From Cryptomeria japonica (taxonomy: Eukaryota; Streptophyta; Pinopsida; Cupressales; Cupressaceae), in NCBI RefSeq assembly GCF_030272615.1, contig NC_081413.1, positions 162,688,849 to 162,752,848 of the forward strand: DNA of 64,000 nt. Reading direction: 5' to 3'. A program made the position numbers and the translations under genes. Within the stretch, counting starts at the first letter, position 1. Each line of letters begins with the position of its first letter. Below, one piece after another: positions 24,353 through 36,101 of the stretch. The notes under the pieces were generated by a model. It made no database searches. It saw only the letters and a list, made by a program, of their open reading frames with translations, and had not been told where the DNA came from.

Positions 24353-25497
24353 TGTTGGAATCAATAAACACTTGGGGGGGGGGGGTAAATCAGTGTTTTG
24401 GTATTTATAAACTTGTTAATCTAATTCTTAATCAACCAAATGCACAAACAAGAAAGTGAAATACAGAAACATAGAGCAATCAAGTATTTAACCATAATAT
24501 CAATATTTTTACATGGAAACCCCAAAAGGGAAAAACCACAGTGGGATTTAAACCCACAATATTATTCCACTAAGGATAGTAGAAAAATAATATTACAAAA
24601 GGGGAATGCACTTGCATTCAGGAACACTGCCTAGAGCTCACTGCTCAGTTACAGAAACAAGGCCAGAACCCCGGAGGAAGGCTCACTACCCTATAGAAAA
24701 TTATTAAATGAACAATGAACTAGAAAACAACATCTAACTATGCCAAGTATTAGTTCCAGTTAGGAACAAAGTGATCCATTGCACTTTTATGACAAACTAC
24801 TCTGTTCTGATCTACTCTACTTACCATATCAACAAAACTCAATGATGTGAATGTGAAACTACACTCAATCGCTCCAAAATCATCCCACACATCATCTACA
24901 CATCCAAATTCATTAATCAAGGCAATCTTATATATCCACACTAGAAAAATTGATTTCCCACAAGTTGACTTCACAACATGTGAAAATATGAAACATGTAA
25001 TGTTGCAAGTCATCTTAGATCTTCACAAAACATATTTTGGATCCAACACACATGATCACACTCTTCCCAAACATTGATCCAATCATCTTGAATTTCTAAT
25101 TACCACCAGAATCAACTCAAGGAATCTGGTCCACACGTTACACCATTGAAAATGAAGATAACCCTGTTTTATTGCTCAATCAGATACCGAACTTTCTAAC
25201 ATGCCAAAGAATCATCACTAGAGGATAATATTTCATGATACTCTTCTTCTCATACCCAATCAACTTAATTCAATTCACTAGAACCAAAAGCACACCACCA
25301 AAAATAAGAAATGCCCCCAAAATTGTACAATGAGCTTCACCAGGCAGACTTGATACCAAAACATTTACTCAATACATCTGGTTCACCAAAAAACCATACC
25401 AAATAAGATCAATAGGTTGTTTCCATCAATGATAACTCCTAATAATCTACATGCATCAGATATCACCAATATTCATTGGAGCATCACTGGGCCAACA
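24353..25497 (-). mobile_element. 5' LTR of element B
   Basis: On the plus strand it starts TGTTGGAATC and ends GGGCCAACA, about 1145 bp. A run of 12 G followed by TAAATCAGTG near 24374-24395 is the poly-G form of the shared box. GGAAACCCCAAAAGGGAAAAACCACA (24505-24530) is the second shared box. Confidence 0.8.
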
Positions 25498-26230
25498 TTA
25501 AATGCCAACGAATAGCTTATTACCTTGAACTTTAAAGTAAAGATTGTTGTTAGTAGTACCGTTTCTATTTTTTTTTTTAAAAGATATCTATCCAATCCAA
25601 CATACCAAGCCCTAGGTGCTTTTTTGAGTTCATATAAATCCTTCTTCAATCTGTAAACTACATTTGAATCTTGTGACAATTTGAATCTATCAAGCTAGTA
25701 AACATATACCTCTTCTTCAAATTCTCCATTTAGAAATCTAACTTAACATCCATTTGATATACCTTAGAGTTCTTATAAGAAGAAAAAGCAAGAAACATTC
25801 TTATAGCTTCAATCTTAGCTACAAAAGTTTCTTAAAAATCAATACCTTCAACCTATGAATAGCCTTTACATACAAATATTGTCTTGTTCCTTGTGACTTA
25901 TCCTTGTTCATTTAGCTTGTTCCAAAACATCAACTTAGTTCCTATCACACTTTTGTCCACTGGTCTGGGTATCAGTTCCCATGTTTGATTTTTCTATATC
26001 TGATTTAGTATTTTTTCTATTTTGTTTACCTAACTTTCTTCTTTGCTAGCTTCCTCATAAGATTTTGGTTCAACTAGTAAAAGAAAACAATAATTAGCTT
26101 TCTCATTGTCTTTCACAACTTTTCTTCTTGGCTTCCTAATCAATCTTCTATTTTGCAACAACTAGAATAATCTCAAATTTAGTCTCTAGTTCAGGTTCAT
26201 TAGCTATCTAACCCCATTCTTCACAAACTT
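25498..26230 (-). pseudogene. Copia RT of element D, truncated by element B
   Basis: [24 protein letters not shown] (about 25575-25650) is the conserved copia RT block. Upstream pieces FLNGEFEEEVYVY and a degraded KGY region fit the same domain. The sequence stops at the B LTR before the YVDD catalytic box, so that box is missing from the window. Confidence 0.8.
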
Positions 26231-27154
26231 TTACATTTGTACTTTCTACTATACTATTTAGTCTCTTATTGTAGCATCACTAGGACTTTCTATTTTTAGC
26301 ATATCCCAGAAATATCCCTTCATTTACTTTGGTATCAAACTTTCCTAGATCATCCTCATCTTTCCTAATGTAGAACTTACATAAAAAAAATTTAAAATAT
26401 TTCATAGTAGGAGGCCTTCCATTCCCAAGTTCATAGGGTGTCTTAATATGATTTACTCTTTTTTACCATATTGAGAATATTGATAATAGTATGAACAACT
26501 TCTTTCCAATACACATTAGCCAAGTTAGCATCTTTCAACACAGTTCTACCCATCTCAATAACAATCTTACTCTTTGTTTCTACAACACCATTTTGTCGAG
26601 GGGTTCTTGGGACAAAAAAATTCCTTCTAATTCCATATTTTTCACAAAAGATATCAAATTTATTTGAAGTAAACTCTCCTCTATTAGGTCCTAAACACTT
26701 GATTTTGGTATCTACTTTATTTTCAACCATTTACTTGAACACTTTAAATTTTTCAAAAGCTTAATTGTTTTGTTTCAAGAATGTAGCCCATGTTATCCTA
26801 GAGTAATCATTAATAAGTAACATAAAGTACCTTTCTCTATTGGGTCCTTTTTTTCTCTTGTAGGTCTACAAATATCCGTGTGAATCATCTCCAAAGGTTT
26901 AGTAGTAGAATATTTCTTGTTCTTGAATCTCTTCTTTTTCTATTTCCCTAGTTGACATTCCTTGCACACAACATTTGTAGGTTTGATAATTCTTATAAAT
27001 CTCTCAGTGCCTTAGTTGTATTGATCTTCACAATGTTATCAAAATTGACATGTCTCATCCTTTTATGTCACAACCAACATTCACTACTTTGTTCTAGTAA
27101 GCATCTGCTTCTACTCTTATCCTTTACAAAGTAGACATTTCTATTTTCTCTAAT
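26230..27154 (-). pseudogene. Copia integrase of element D, decayed
   Basis: The open piece 26443-26730 holds CLGPNRGEFTSNKF, then PRTPRQNGVVETKSK, the second D region and catalytic E region of copia integrase. C-terminal GKFDTKVNEGIFLGYA (about 26300-26350) is the usual GKF-GIFLGY block. The pre-integrase part (RMRHVNFDNIV, about 27030-27070) is degraded. Family role: joins the cDNA to host DNA. Confidence 0.8.
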
Positions 27155-27164
27155 ACCTTCTATA

Positions 27165-28373
27165 ATGGTGTAAAATTAGGGTTTCACCAATTAAGGTAAT
27201 AAAACCACTAATTTTACTTAAGGAAACAAGATGGTGAAAGAGGGATGAATCTAATAGATCTAGCCACAATCCAAATAAGAAAAGGGCTGAAATTCTAATT
27301 AGATTCACTAGTTTTTATTTTTTCCCTTCTTTCTAGTTGAAATTGGATGTGAATTATAAAATTAGTACAAGGGACAATTGATGTAAATTGATGTTAACAA
27401 AATATTGTAGATGTCCAACAGAGCCACAAACAATGACCTAGGCGATAGAAGATATTCAAAACCTATTCTCGAAAGTTTAGTCTAATTTTCCAAGACTAGG
27501 TAGTAGAGATTTGCCTTGGACCTTTTATTTTTACTGCATTGAAAGTGTAATCAACTCTATCAGACTCTCTGAGCATAGCTCTTGAGTCAATTCCCTACAC
27601 ATATAAAGAGAGAAGAAAGGGTTGTGGATAGGGGTTTGCCTTAGGTCAAACCTTAGTTTAGTAATTAACCTTGAATTGAATAATGTAAATGTTGAAGTAA
27701 ATGCTAGGAGGTATACCTCATATCTTCAATGGTTGATAGAAAGATTGATGATGTAGTGATCTTTGAATGTAATCGCAAATGTTAAATGTAATCGCATGAC
27801 AAACACATGAACATGAAATACCTAATCAAATGAACATGCTTGCATGATCATTGATGTAACTTTTCTCCAAAGTGCTTGAAAGATGAAATGCTTCCTTGAA
27901 TGCTTGAGAAAGCTAGATGATGAATTCTTATCAGATGCACAAATATTATGCATGGGTAGTGGATGTGAAAATTAATTGATAGGATGGCTTTATAAGGTTC
28001 CTTGGGTAAATTATTGATTAGGTCAATCTCTAATAGTCAAGTGTAGCCATGGGGACCAAATACCATCAAGAAAGGGGAGTGCTTACTCATATTCAAGTTG
28101 GGTCTTGTTTAAGGGAGAACATGGCTTTTTGGGGTGTGCTGGTATAGGACCAAGGTGATCCACACCCTGGTCCTCCAAAAATGGGACCAACAAATGGTAA
28201 AATGGGAGAAGGAAAACTTAGGATGGGGCTCACTCAACTATATCAATAGGTGACATCAAAGTTGGAGTAAAATGGGGCCAAAATAGACCTACGGAGAATG
28301 AAAACAAGACAATGCTAATGTAGGAGCACAAACATGAGGTGTGAATTGTACCGGTTATAATTTACAATAATAC
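27165..28373. mobile_element. 1.2-kb non-coding insertion in element D with 10-bp direct repeats
   Basis: ACCTTCTATA flanks both sides (27155-27164 and 28374-28383), and the copia frame runs through when the insertion and one repeat are set aside. The ends are ATGGTGTAAAATTAGG and ACAATAATAC. GGTGTA at the left and TACACC at the right junction form a short inverted repeat if the duplication is read as 8-9 bp. A 10-bp inverted pair GTAAAATTAG/CTAATTTTAC lies just inside the left end (27170-27228). No coding sequence was seen. A hAT- or MULE-type non-autonomous DNA transposon is possible. Confidence 0.65.
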
Positions 28374-28383
28374 ACCTTCTATA

Positions 28384-29795
28384 ACCAATCTTCTATACTT
28401 TCCCTTTCTAATTACACATCCAAATTACTAAATAAGACTTTATAACCTTTATTGCACATTTGACTAACACTCAACAAATTATGTCTTAGACATTCAACAT
28501 AATAAACATCATCAATTTTTTGTTTACCATCAATCGTAATGCTTCCTATCTCAAAAATAGGTGCAACTTCCTCTCCTACAAATTTTATTGATCCTCCATA
28601 ATACTTCTCAAGATGAATGAACTTCTCTTTATCACAGGTCATATGATTTGAGCATCCAGAGTTAATGGTCTAAGCTTTCAGTTCTACTTTGGCATATAAT
28701 GAAATCTTTTCACTTACTAAGTTTTTGTTGTCCTTTACTCCTTCTGGTCTTCCAAACATTTACTTCTTCTTTTCTTCTATATCCAAAAACAAGGATTCTT
28801 CATTTATGTAATCACCATCTTCATTCTCAAATCAATGTATCTCCATAGAACATAAGCTCATTTTTCCTTTATCTCTATCATTTATCATTTTCTTTGAATT
28901 ATATCTTTTGTATCTAGTCTTTTTCTCATCATCATCAGATCTTTTATAATCTTCTTTACACATGCATTTAGATGCATAATGACCAATTCTTCCATAATTA
29001 AAGCATTTCAGGGGTAACTTGCCTTTTGATTTTCTATTTTCTCTCTTTAGTCTTCTCACAAAGTTTTCTTTGATCCCGTCCATATTTTTACTTTCTTTTA
29101 GTTCATCTTCATCGATCTTTGAAACATTGAATACAACCTCTTTTATTTCCCTTTTGATATCTTTCATCTCTTATATTTTGAAGGCAGATAGTGATCCAAG
29201 GACTTGATCAGTTATATACTTATCTAAATCATGGCATTCTTCAATAGCATAGTTCTTAGGCTTGTAGGGTTTAGGAAGAGTAAGAAAGATCTTTCTCACA
29301 CGCCACCTTCTTCTATCTTTCCACCAACACCTATGATAGAATTCTCAATATCATTTACCCTATGTATGTAATTTTCAACACCTTCATCATTGGCCATCTT
29401 TAAACATTCATATTTATATTTTAGATTCATTAGCTTAGCTTTATTTGTCTTAGGATCACCTTTATATGCTTTACTTAACTTGTTCCACACTTATTTTTCT
29501 TCTTTTACTCCACTAACCTTACCAAATATTGCATTACTCAAGAACTAATAATTATCACTCCATCTTTTTCATTATTCTCATGATTCTTAAGTTCATCCAG
29601 AGCCTAGGGTCCATTAGGTGGAGGTGTATAATTGGTTTGGATGATTTTGTAGATTCCATTCAATAAAGTTTCCAAATTGGATTCCATCCTCTCCTTCCAA
29701 TAAGAAAAAAATTATGCCATAAAATTTTGGTGTTTTAAAACTAAGTTCATGTGCCATTCTGGATCTACCTCAATTGGTTAAGATCTTCTAAGAGG
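28384..29795 (-). pseudogene. Copia gag and protease of element D, decayed
   Basis: From the N-terminus: gag helices MWNKLSKAYKGD (about 29455-29490) and KLMNLKYKYECLKM, the zinc knuckle CFNYGRIGHYASKC (about 28965-29010, second Cys replaced by Tyr), a Lys/Asp-rich linker, then TINSGCSNHMT (about 28640-28670), the protease site with Asn where the catalytic Asp belongs. ECLRHNLLSVSQMC leads into the pre-integrase region. Stops break the frame repeatedly. Confidence 0.8.
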
Positions 29796-29799
29796 AACC

Positions 29800-29815
29800 T
29801 TGCTCTCATACCAAT
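29800..29815 (-). other. Primer binding site of element D
   Basis: The minus strand reads AATTGGTATGAGAGCAA, one change from the initiator-Met tRNA complement TGGTATCAGAGC, directly beside the LTR end. Confidence 0.8.
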
Positions 29816-30821
29816 TGTTGCACCAAGGAGGGGTGAATCAGTCTAGATCACTTTAAAACTGATCAATCATATTATAAGAAATATTTAAACATTCTACAAC
29901 AATACTAAAAATATCAACCATCAACACATGAACACCAAATTTATGTGGAAAATTCAATAGGGAAAATGCACAGTGAAAGACATGCTCACAATGTAAATAG
30001 AAATGTTTATAATGTTTTTTGCTCACTATCAAGGGGCATCATGCACTTGATGGACTTGCAAGACTAAGGCTTTCTATCTTAGAGAAAGATACATGGACTT
30101 GTATAGCTAAGGCACACTACTTCAAGCCAAGATATAAAGGGTTGCCAAGAGACCCACTAACTTTCAACAATAGAGAGAATAATAGAACCTATATGAAAAG
30201 AATCTCTTGATCATCAAATTATTCCCAAACCTTTGCATCAAGCAACCGATATCATGGCAAATACATGTGACATCCACCAATGTCACACTGAATATATCAT
30301 ATTCAATCTCTTTACAAACTCACTTTTGCACATCCACAACATCAAATCTTCTTGCACATCATTCACCAAACTAGAACACAAGATTTTACAATGTGAAGGC
30401 CATCTTGCATTTTCTAGACCAGTTTGATAGACACCATTACTATTGGAAGACAAAATAATTCTGCAATCCTCTAACCAAAATATCAAATGATACAACATCC
30501 TCAGAACACATATAATATATCTAACAAAAAATAAAATCTTCACCATCCGTAGGAATGCTAAGCATTCTTCCACTGGGGCATTAAGTATTCTTTCCTTTAT
30601 ATTGAACTTGCCACAACTATAACTTCTAGATGAACTCCACCCCAAAAAATTCAACAACAATATCAAACAGAGAAACAATCATCAAATTGAATAGTGACAC
30701 CAATTAAAGGAAATTGCAAAAGTACAAGATCATATCTAGACTAGACACCATCTGAACCACCAAGTTTGGCATAAATGATAACACAACTTAGATATCCAAC
30801 AATCAACTCAGATTTCCAACA
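29816..30821 (-). mobile_element. 5' LTR of element D
   Basis: On the plus strand it begins TGTTGCACCAAGGAGGGGTGAATCAG. The outer end is CCAACA at 30801 or 30821; both are present, and no second LTR is available to choose between them. It is about 1.0 kb long. Confidence 0.7.
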
Positions 30822-33700
30822 TATTTGTTACTTGTGGCATAATAAAACGAAAAAAAACATACCCATGAGGGTCATTTTTACATTTTAGTGCAACACTTTG
30901 GTGGAGAAAGTGCCCTAGGTAACATATATCATAAATTATTTGATATTCATTTTGGAGAAATAATTTTTCTTTGCAATTTCAACAAGGTATGCTCAAAGTA
31001 TACGTTTTCTATCATTTTTTTTGCATTCATTTTTTTGTATGAAATGACAAATTAGGTTTTTTATGTAAAATTTAATTTTATTTGAAATTTTCTTATTTCT
31101 TTCAATTTTTATATCAACTAGGTATATTAATGAATGATGATCGAAACCCTTCCTCATCAAATTCTCTTGCACCACCACCTCCTCCCCAACAAAATCTTCC
31201 TTCAATTTAGGACTTGATAAATGAAAATTTAAATAAACTGAAGGATATTTTCCAAATCCACTATAGGCATCCTCATTTGTTTCCTTTGATAAAATCCTTA
31301 GATGTCATCATTTTGAATGTGAAACCCTCACATCCCAATATGGTTCATTTATACAATGATGAGATACGATGAGGGAACAATGTGCTGATGGCTTATCATA
31401 TGACCAAGTTAAATACTTGGAAATTTCTAAAGCCAAATTAGTCGCACCTCTTAAGAATCCCATAACAGGATAACTTGTTAATGTGCAGAAGCCCAATTAT
31501 TCAATTAAATGGTGCCAACATCAGGGTATAAAATATAATTTTTGGGATCATTGATAGATAGTTTTTGATAAACCACCCAACAACAATCTTGATTTCTCCT
31601 TAAGAAACTATATGCTAAGTTTATCTTGGATATGAAAGTCAACTATTTTGACATGAGAAGTTTCCAAGGTGTGGGTGGAGGGATGCCTCAAGATAGACCT
31701 GGGGAAATTAGAGTGGTACAAGGTCCATATGTTTCCCCTCCTTCTATTCCTCTCCCACCTCCTATGAAACATCCAAACATTGTTTCTGATGCAACTTCAC
31801 AAAATATCACAACCATACATTCTTTGCTTGCCACCATTTGATTACCCAATTCTCTCAATTTTCTCAACAATTTGACCTTAATATGCTAGGTGGATTGGTC
31901 AAGACACAAATAAGTATGAGTTCCATCGCATGTCACATGTAGGAGATGAGATGATAGGGTCAAGATCACATGTTAGAGAGTCATTGGGTGCTAGAGTTAA
32001 AATGGTGGTAAGACTTAACTTGTAATTTCATCGTGCATTAAATTATATTAAAATTAATATTTAGAAGAGATATTAGTACTAACATGTATATTTATGTGGA
32101 ATTTAATAGTTGATGTTTGAGGGTGACTTGAAATAGGTCCATCAGGACACCATATGGCCATTTCATTTGGCCTAGAGAGTTACAGGGTATATTTTTTGCA
32201 CATACATGTTTATAAATTTTATATTGTATATGCATGTTTCATTTAAATTGTCATTAAGTAAACTATATATTAATTTATATATGTCAATCTCATTTTACTC
32301 TTTCTCTCGACACAATTGGCTTCACAACACAAGAGGTATGTATTTATTTTTATATTCTCAATATGTTTAGATAGAATTAGATCTATCTATACATTTTTAG
32401 TTTAAGTTTATTTGTTAGTTAAATTATATCCTAATTTGTATCAATTTTATTTTGTTAATGTTATAGTCTCTTACCCAAGTTGACACTGTCATGTAGCATT
32501 TGCCAATAGTATATTCTAGGACTCCTAATCATCATAGGGGATCACCATACTTGGATCATCTTTCAAGGAAAAGACTGATAGATGAGTAATCAAAATTCGA
32601 TTTCAAGGAAATTATAATTGAACATATATATTAAATTTGATGTTAATTTAGTCCAATTATAAATTATCTAGTACATAGTGAATTTAATTTGTGGGGTTGT
32701 ATTGTTATTGTGCAATCATCTCTAGAGGCATGAAGTAATTTGAAGAGGCTCCATTTTGATGATCCACCAATAGTTTAGGATTTGCTAGAGATGTATAGTG
32801 TCACTTTGAATCTATATGGCATATCTCATATATTATATTTAGATCTATATGGTGCATATGCCACATTTTGTATTTGGATCTATATGGCTTATGCCACATT
32901 TCATATAATATTATTGAGTTGGCATATATGTCATTTTGGTATACTTAAATACATAATTATTATACATTCTGATATACAAAAGTTGACATTTGATCTATTT
33001 TGTTCCTTGTGTGCAAGTCTTCCTATATTAAAACATATATTTTGAATGTATGATTAGTTTAGAAGGGTTTAGTTATTAACAATAACATGTTATAGAATCT
33101 TAATGATATTGTGATTCAATACAACTTATGAATTACAATTGGTAATCCATCTATATATTTTAAGTTTTAAATTTGGTTGCCTTGGGTAGCTTCACCAAAT
33201 TTTATGATGATCTTTGTAACGTTATCAATCACAACATGGATGCTTAGTAATCTCAGATAACAAGTAGTCAAAATTGGATTCAATTCCATGTTCCACTTCC
33301 TTTACTCTTTCTAAATTTTTATGACGTTATCATACAAATTACTTAGCATGCCTATGATTAAATAGATTACGTACTTTGTCTATGATCACCTTAATATAGA
33401 ACATGCATCTCATATTGTCTTCTTCTAAGTGAGCTACATATTCTCTTTCCCCCTAAAATATTTCTCATTTTTTTGGGTCAAAAGAATGCCCTCATAGTCC
33501 TTGGAGAACGCATTCATGTTATAAGATTAAAAAGTTATTATTTTACATTTACAATAGGTGCCATCATGGAGAAAAGTGATACCTTGGCCAATAGGATTGT
33601 AATACTTGAAAATTGTGACCCCATAACATCATGGCATTGTGCGATGTATAGAAAAAAATAAAGAATAAATAACATATAACATATCGAGAATATGCATGTA
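30822..33700. other. Unassigned decayed sequence
   Basis: No LTR, PBS or known domain was recognised. The plus strand at about 31130-31960 has patches of codon-like sequence: SSSNSLAPPPPPQQNLPS, then NENLNKLKDIFQIHYRHPHLF, separated by stops and frameshifts. These could be a decayed gag-like or host-derived gene. About 32810-32915 has three imperfect repeats of ATCTATATGGC-ATGCCACATTT. The rest is AT-rich, without signal. Confidence 0.4.
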
Positions 33701-33704
33701 GAGT

Positions 33705-33828
33705 GCACGGAAAGTTGCAAAATAGTGATGCATAGACAGTGCACAAAAAGATGCAAAAAGTTGCAAAAGTTGTGAAAATTTGCAAAATGTTGCAAAAAGT
33801 TGTAAAAGTTGCAAAAAATTGAAAAAAG
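33705..33828. repeat. Short GTTGCAAAA-type repeats
   Basis: About ten imperfect copies of GTTGCAAAA or GATGCAAAAA in 120 bp, directly before the 359-bp tandem repeat. The same short motif recurs inside the larger repeat (about 34162 and 34514). Confidence 0.7.
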
Positions 33829-34795
33829 TGTCATGGTTACAAACCATCAGTGTGAATATGCTCAAGTAGGTTGGTTTATGCTAGGCATTCTCCTATTTTT
33901 CTTCCCAACTCACTCAAATGTTCAATGCCATACTGTAGCAACACAATCTCTTAAGTGCCCTAAGTTCAAAAAATTGTCGAACTTTGATAGGTTGTTTCTT
34001 AGAATGTGGGGCACATACAAACAATATATTTAAACCTTGAAAGTCACTTGAGGTCCCTCTAGAATAAATGATCTCATATTTTCAATACTTGAACCCATTT
34101 TCCTAGGGCAACAAATTTTTTGTTGATGCAAAAAATGTCAAATGCATGGAATGTGAAGTTGCAAGGTAGGTTGGTTTTTATTCTTTTCATCATGGGAATG
34201 AACCATCTACACAAAAAAGTCTAGGTAGGTAGGTTTATGCTAGGAATGCTCCTATTTTCTTCCCAAATCACTCAAACTTTCAAGGTCATACCATAGTGGC
34301 ACTATCACTTAATTGCACTGAGTTCAAAAAAATATCAAACTTTGACGGTTTGTTTCTCAGAATTTGAGGCACATACAAATGATATATTTAAACCAACATG
34401 GTCATGTCAGGACCCTCTATAGTAACCTATATTATATTTTTAGGACTTGGAACCATTTTCCTAGGGAAAAAATTTGTATTTTGATGTAAAAAATATCTAA
34501 TGCATGCAATGCAAAGTTGCAAAGTAGCCTAATTTTTGTTTTGTTCATCATAATCATGAGACATCAATGTGAATGCATCTGAGTAGGTAGGTTTATGCTA
34601 GGAATTCTCCTACTTTTGTTCCCAACTCACTTGAACATTGAGGACCATACAATAGTGGCACTATCTCTAAAGTGCTCCAAGTTCATAGAATTGTCTAACT
34701 TTGACAGGTTGTTTCTTAGAATTCGACACACATAAAAATGATTAATTTGAACCTATAGGGTCATGTGAGGAGCCTCTTTTGGCATTTGATCATTT
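33829..34795. repeat. Tandem repeat, period about 359 bp, about 2.7 copies
   Basis: The phrase TTTATGCTAGG recurs with CTAGG at 33881, 34240 and 34598, giving spacings of 359 and 358 bp. Other in-phase blocks include CCAACTCACTCAAA, AGTTCAAAAAATT, TTTGTTTCTTAGAAT, GGCACATACAAA and CCATTTTCCTAGGG. The third copy stops just before the LTR of element E. No coding capacity is seen. Confidence 0.9.
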
Positions 34796-34801
34796 GTACT
34801 A

Positions 34802-36033
34802 TATTGGTAATGTGTGTTTCCTTGATGCAACCGGTATATATATCTCATAGAAATTAGATTTATGTATGATGAATATTTTGTATGTTGTCATTGATGGCAA
34901 CTATGTTTCTTTAAGTCATCTAAGTCCTATATTTCACCTAGCTAAACTTAACTGATAAAGAAGAAATAGTTTTATCAAAACTAGTAATTAAGGATTTCAA
35001 CCAGTAAATGATAGATAGTGTTACCTTCTGACAACCGGTACATAAAAATCATGAAGATTGAGATGATGTGGTTTTGCAGCATCATTGAAGACTATCAAAT
35101 GAAGATGTTTTTCTGACCGCATGTGCTGACTCGATCAGGTGAACAAAATTTGTTTGACATAATAGTTTAGTTAATAGAGACTTAACCGGTAGCGATGAAA
35201 ATCACTTAGATCAGTAAAATGACATAGAATTGGATTTGTTATGTCGGAGGTTGACATAACTAAATCATACAATGCAAGATTGTCTAGATGCATTGAACCT
35301 AGGAAATTATAATAAGGTTCTAAGTTGACCTTATGATAATTTTAATCATGTAATGAGATATGGAAAGATATTTATACATGAGCTTGATAATGTGATATGT
35401 GGATGAGCGAGTTGTGTATTTTTTTATAGTGCAAAGATCAGAGAAGTTGAGAGATGAAGTCTTTGTAATGTTGTAATGTTCTGAAATAGATCTTATCAGA
35501 CACAAAAGGTGTTATACTGAGATCATGTGTACTTGTTGACTCCCTAATAGTTGCAGCAAGAAAATCCTCTTACAAGGTCACTCCTAATAGGGTGCAGTCA
35601 GACCCTAACAATTCTGATCATTAAATCCTATTACCAGGTGACACATTAACTTGTGTTTGCAAATCCTAGTAACTTGGGTAGCTCCTACCAAGGTTGGTCC
35701 TCACAGGCCATATTGTATAGCTCTTAACCAGGCTTAGACACTTTTAACAGGGTGTGTCATTAACCAAGTTATTGTAGACCTTAACTAGTCAGATCTCTAT
35801 AATGCAGATATTGGATCTTGTCGGTACTAACTCCCACCGTGTTTTTTACCATTTGGATTTTCCACATATAAAATCTTGTGTCATGTGGTTTATGCTTTGT
35901 GTGGTGATTGCATGCTTGGTGTTATCTCTTATATGTCTATTGAGTTTTAAGTTGGTAAAATTGATATTTTGATTTCTATTGTTTTTACTAGCACTAGTTC
36001 ACCCCCCCTTCTTAGTGCCTTATAAGTTCATCA
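34802..36033 (+). mobile_element. 5' LTR of element E
   Basis: It starts TATTGGTAATG (TG decayed to TA) and ends AAGTTCATCA, about 1232 bp, followed at once by the PBS. It has the CACCGTGTTTTTTACC box near 35835 and CACCCCCCCTTCTTAGTG near 36000. It follows the 359-bp tandem repeat; the target duplication cannot be tested. Confidence 0.75.
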
Positions 36034-36050
36034 ATTGGTATTAGAGCTTA
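36034..36050 (+). other. Primer binding site of element E
   Basis: ATTGGTATTAGAGCTTA is one C-to-T change from the initiator-Met tRNA complement TGGTATCAGAGC. Confidence 0.85.
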
Positions 36051-36101
36051 ACTTCCTTAGGACTTAACTACTTGGAAGGGATCTCCAATCCTAAGGCAAA
36101 T

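Larger units (their letters stand above)
21155..25497 (-). mobile_element. Element B: two-ORF, pol-less LTR element, 5' part
   Basis: On the minus strand the order is LTR (25497-24353), PBS, ORF1 (24284-23125) and ORF2 (22719 to about 21155). ORF2 is cut by gypsy element C. The gap between ORF1 and ORF2 is only about 400 bp, with no polymerase or integrase. The right flank, from 25498, is the RT gene of copia element D, so B inserted in D; its other end lies outside the window. Confidence 0.8.
25498..30821 (-). mobile_element. Element D: Ty1/copia retrotransposon, 5' part
   Basis: On the minus strand: LTR, PBS, gag with zinc knuckle, protease, integrase, and the first part of RT. The copia order (integrase before RT) is clear. 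It is cut at 25498 by element B, and a separate 1.2-kb insertion sits at 27165-28373. Stops are frequent throughout. Confidence 0.85.

Noticed and set aside
30233-30678. Open frames on both strands near 30.2-30.7 kb
   Set aside because: They lie inside the element D LTR and show no domain.
33538-33865. Overlapping minus-strand open frames with Phe/Leu/Cys-rich products
   Set aside because: They come from the GTTGCAAAA mini-repeats read on the other strand; no domain, and three frames are open at once.
33829-34795. Possible LTR pair
   Set aside because: Three in-phase copies directly adjoin with no interior, PBS or polypurine tract, so this is a tandem repeat.
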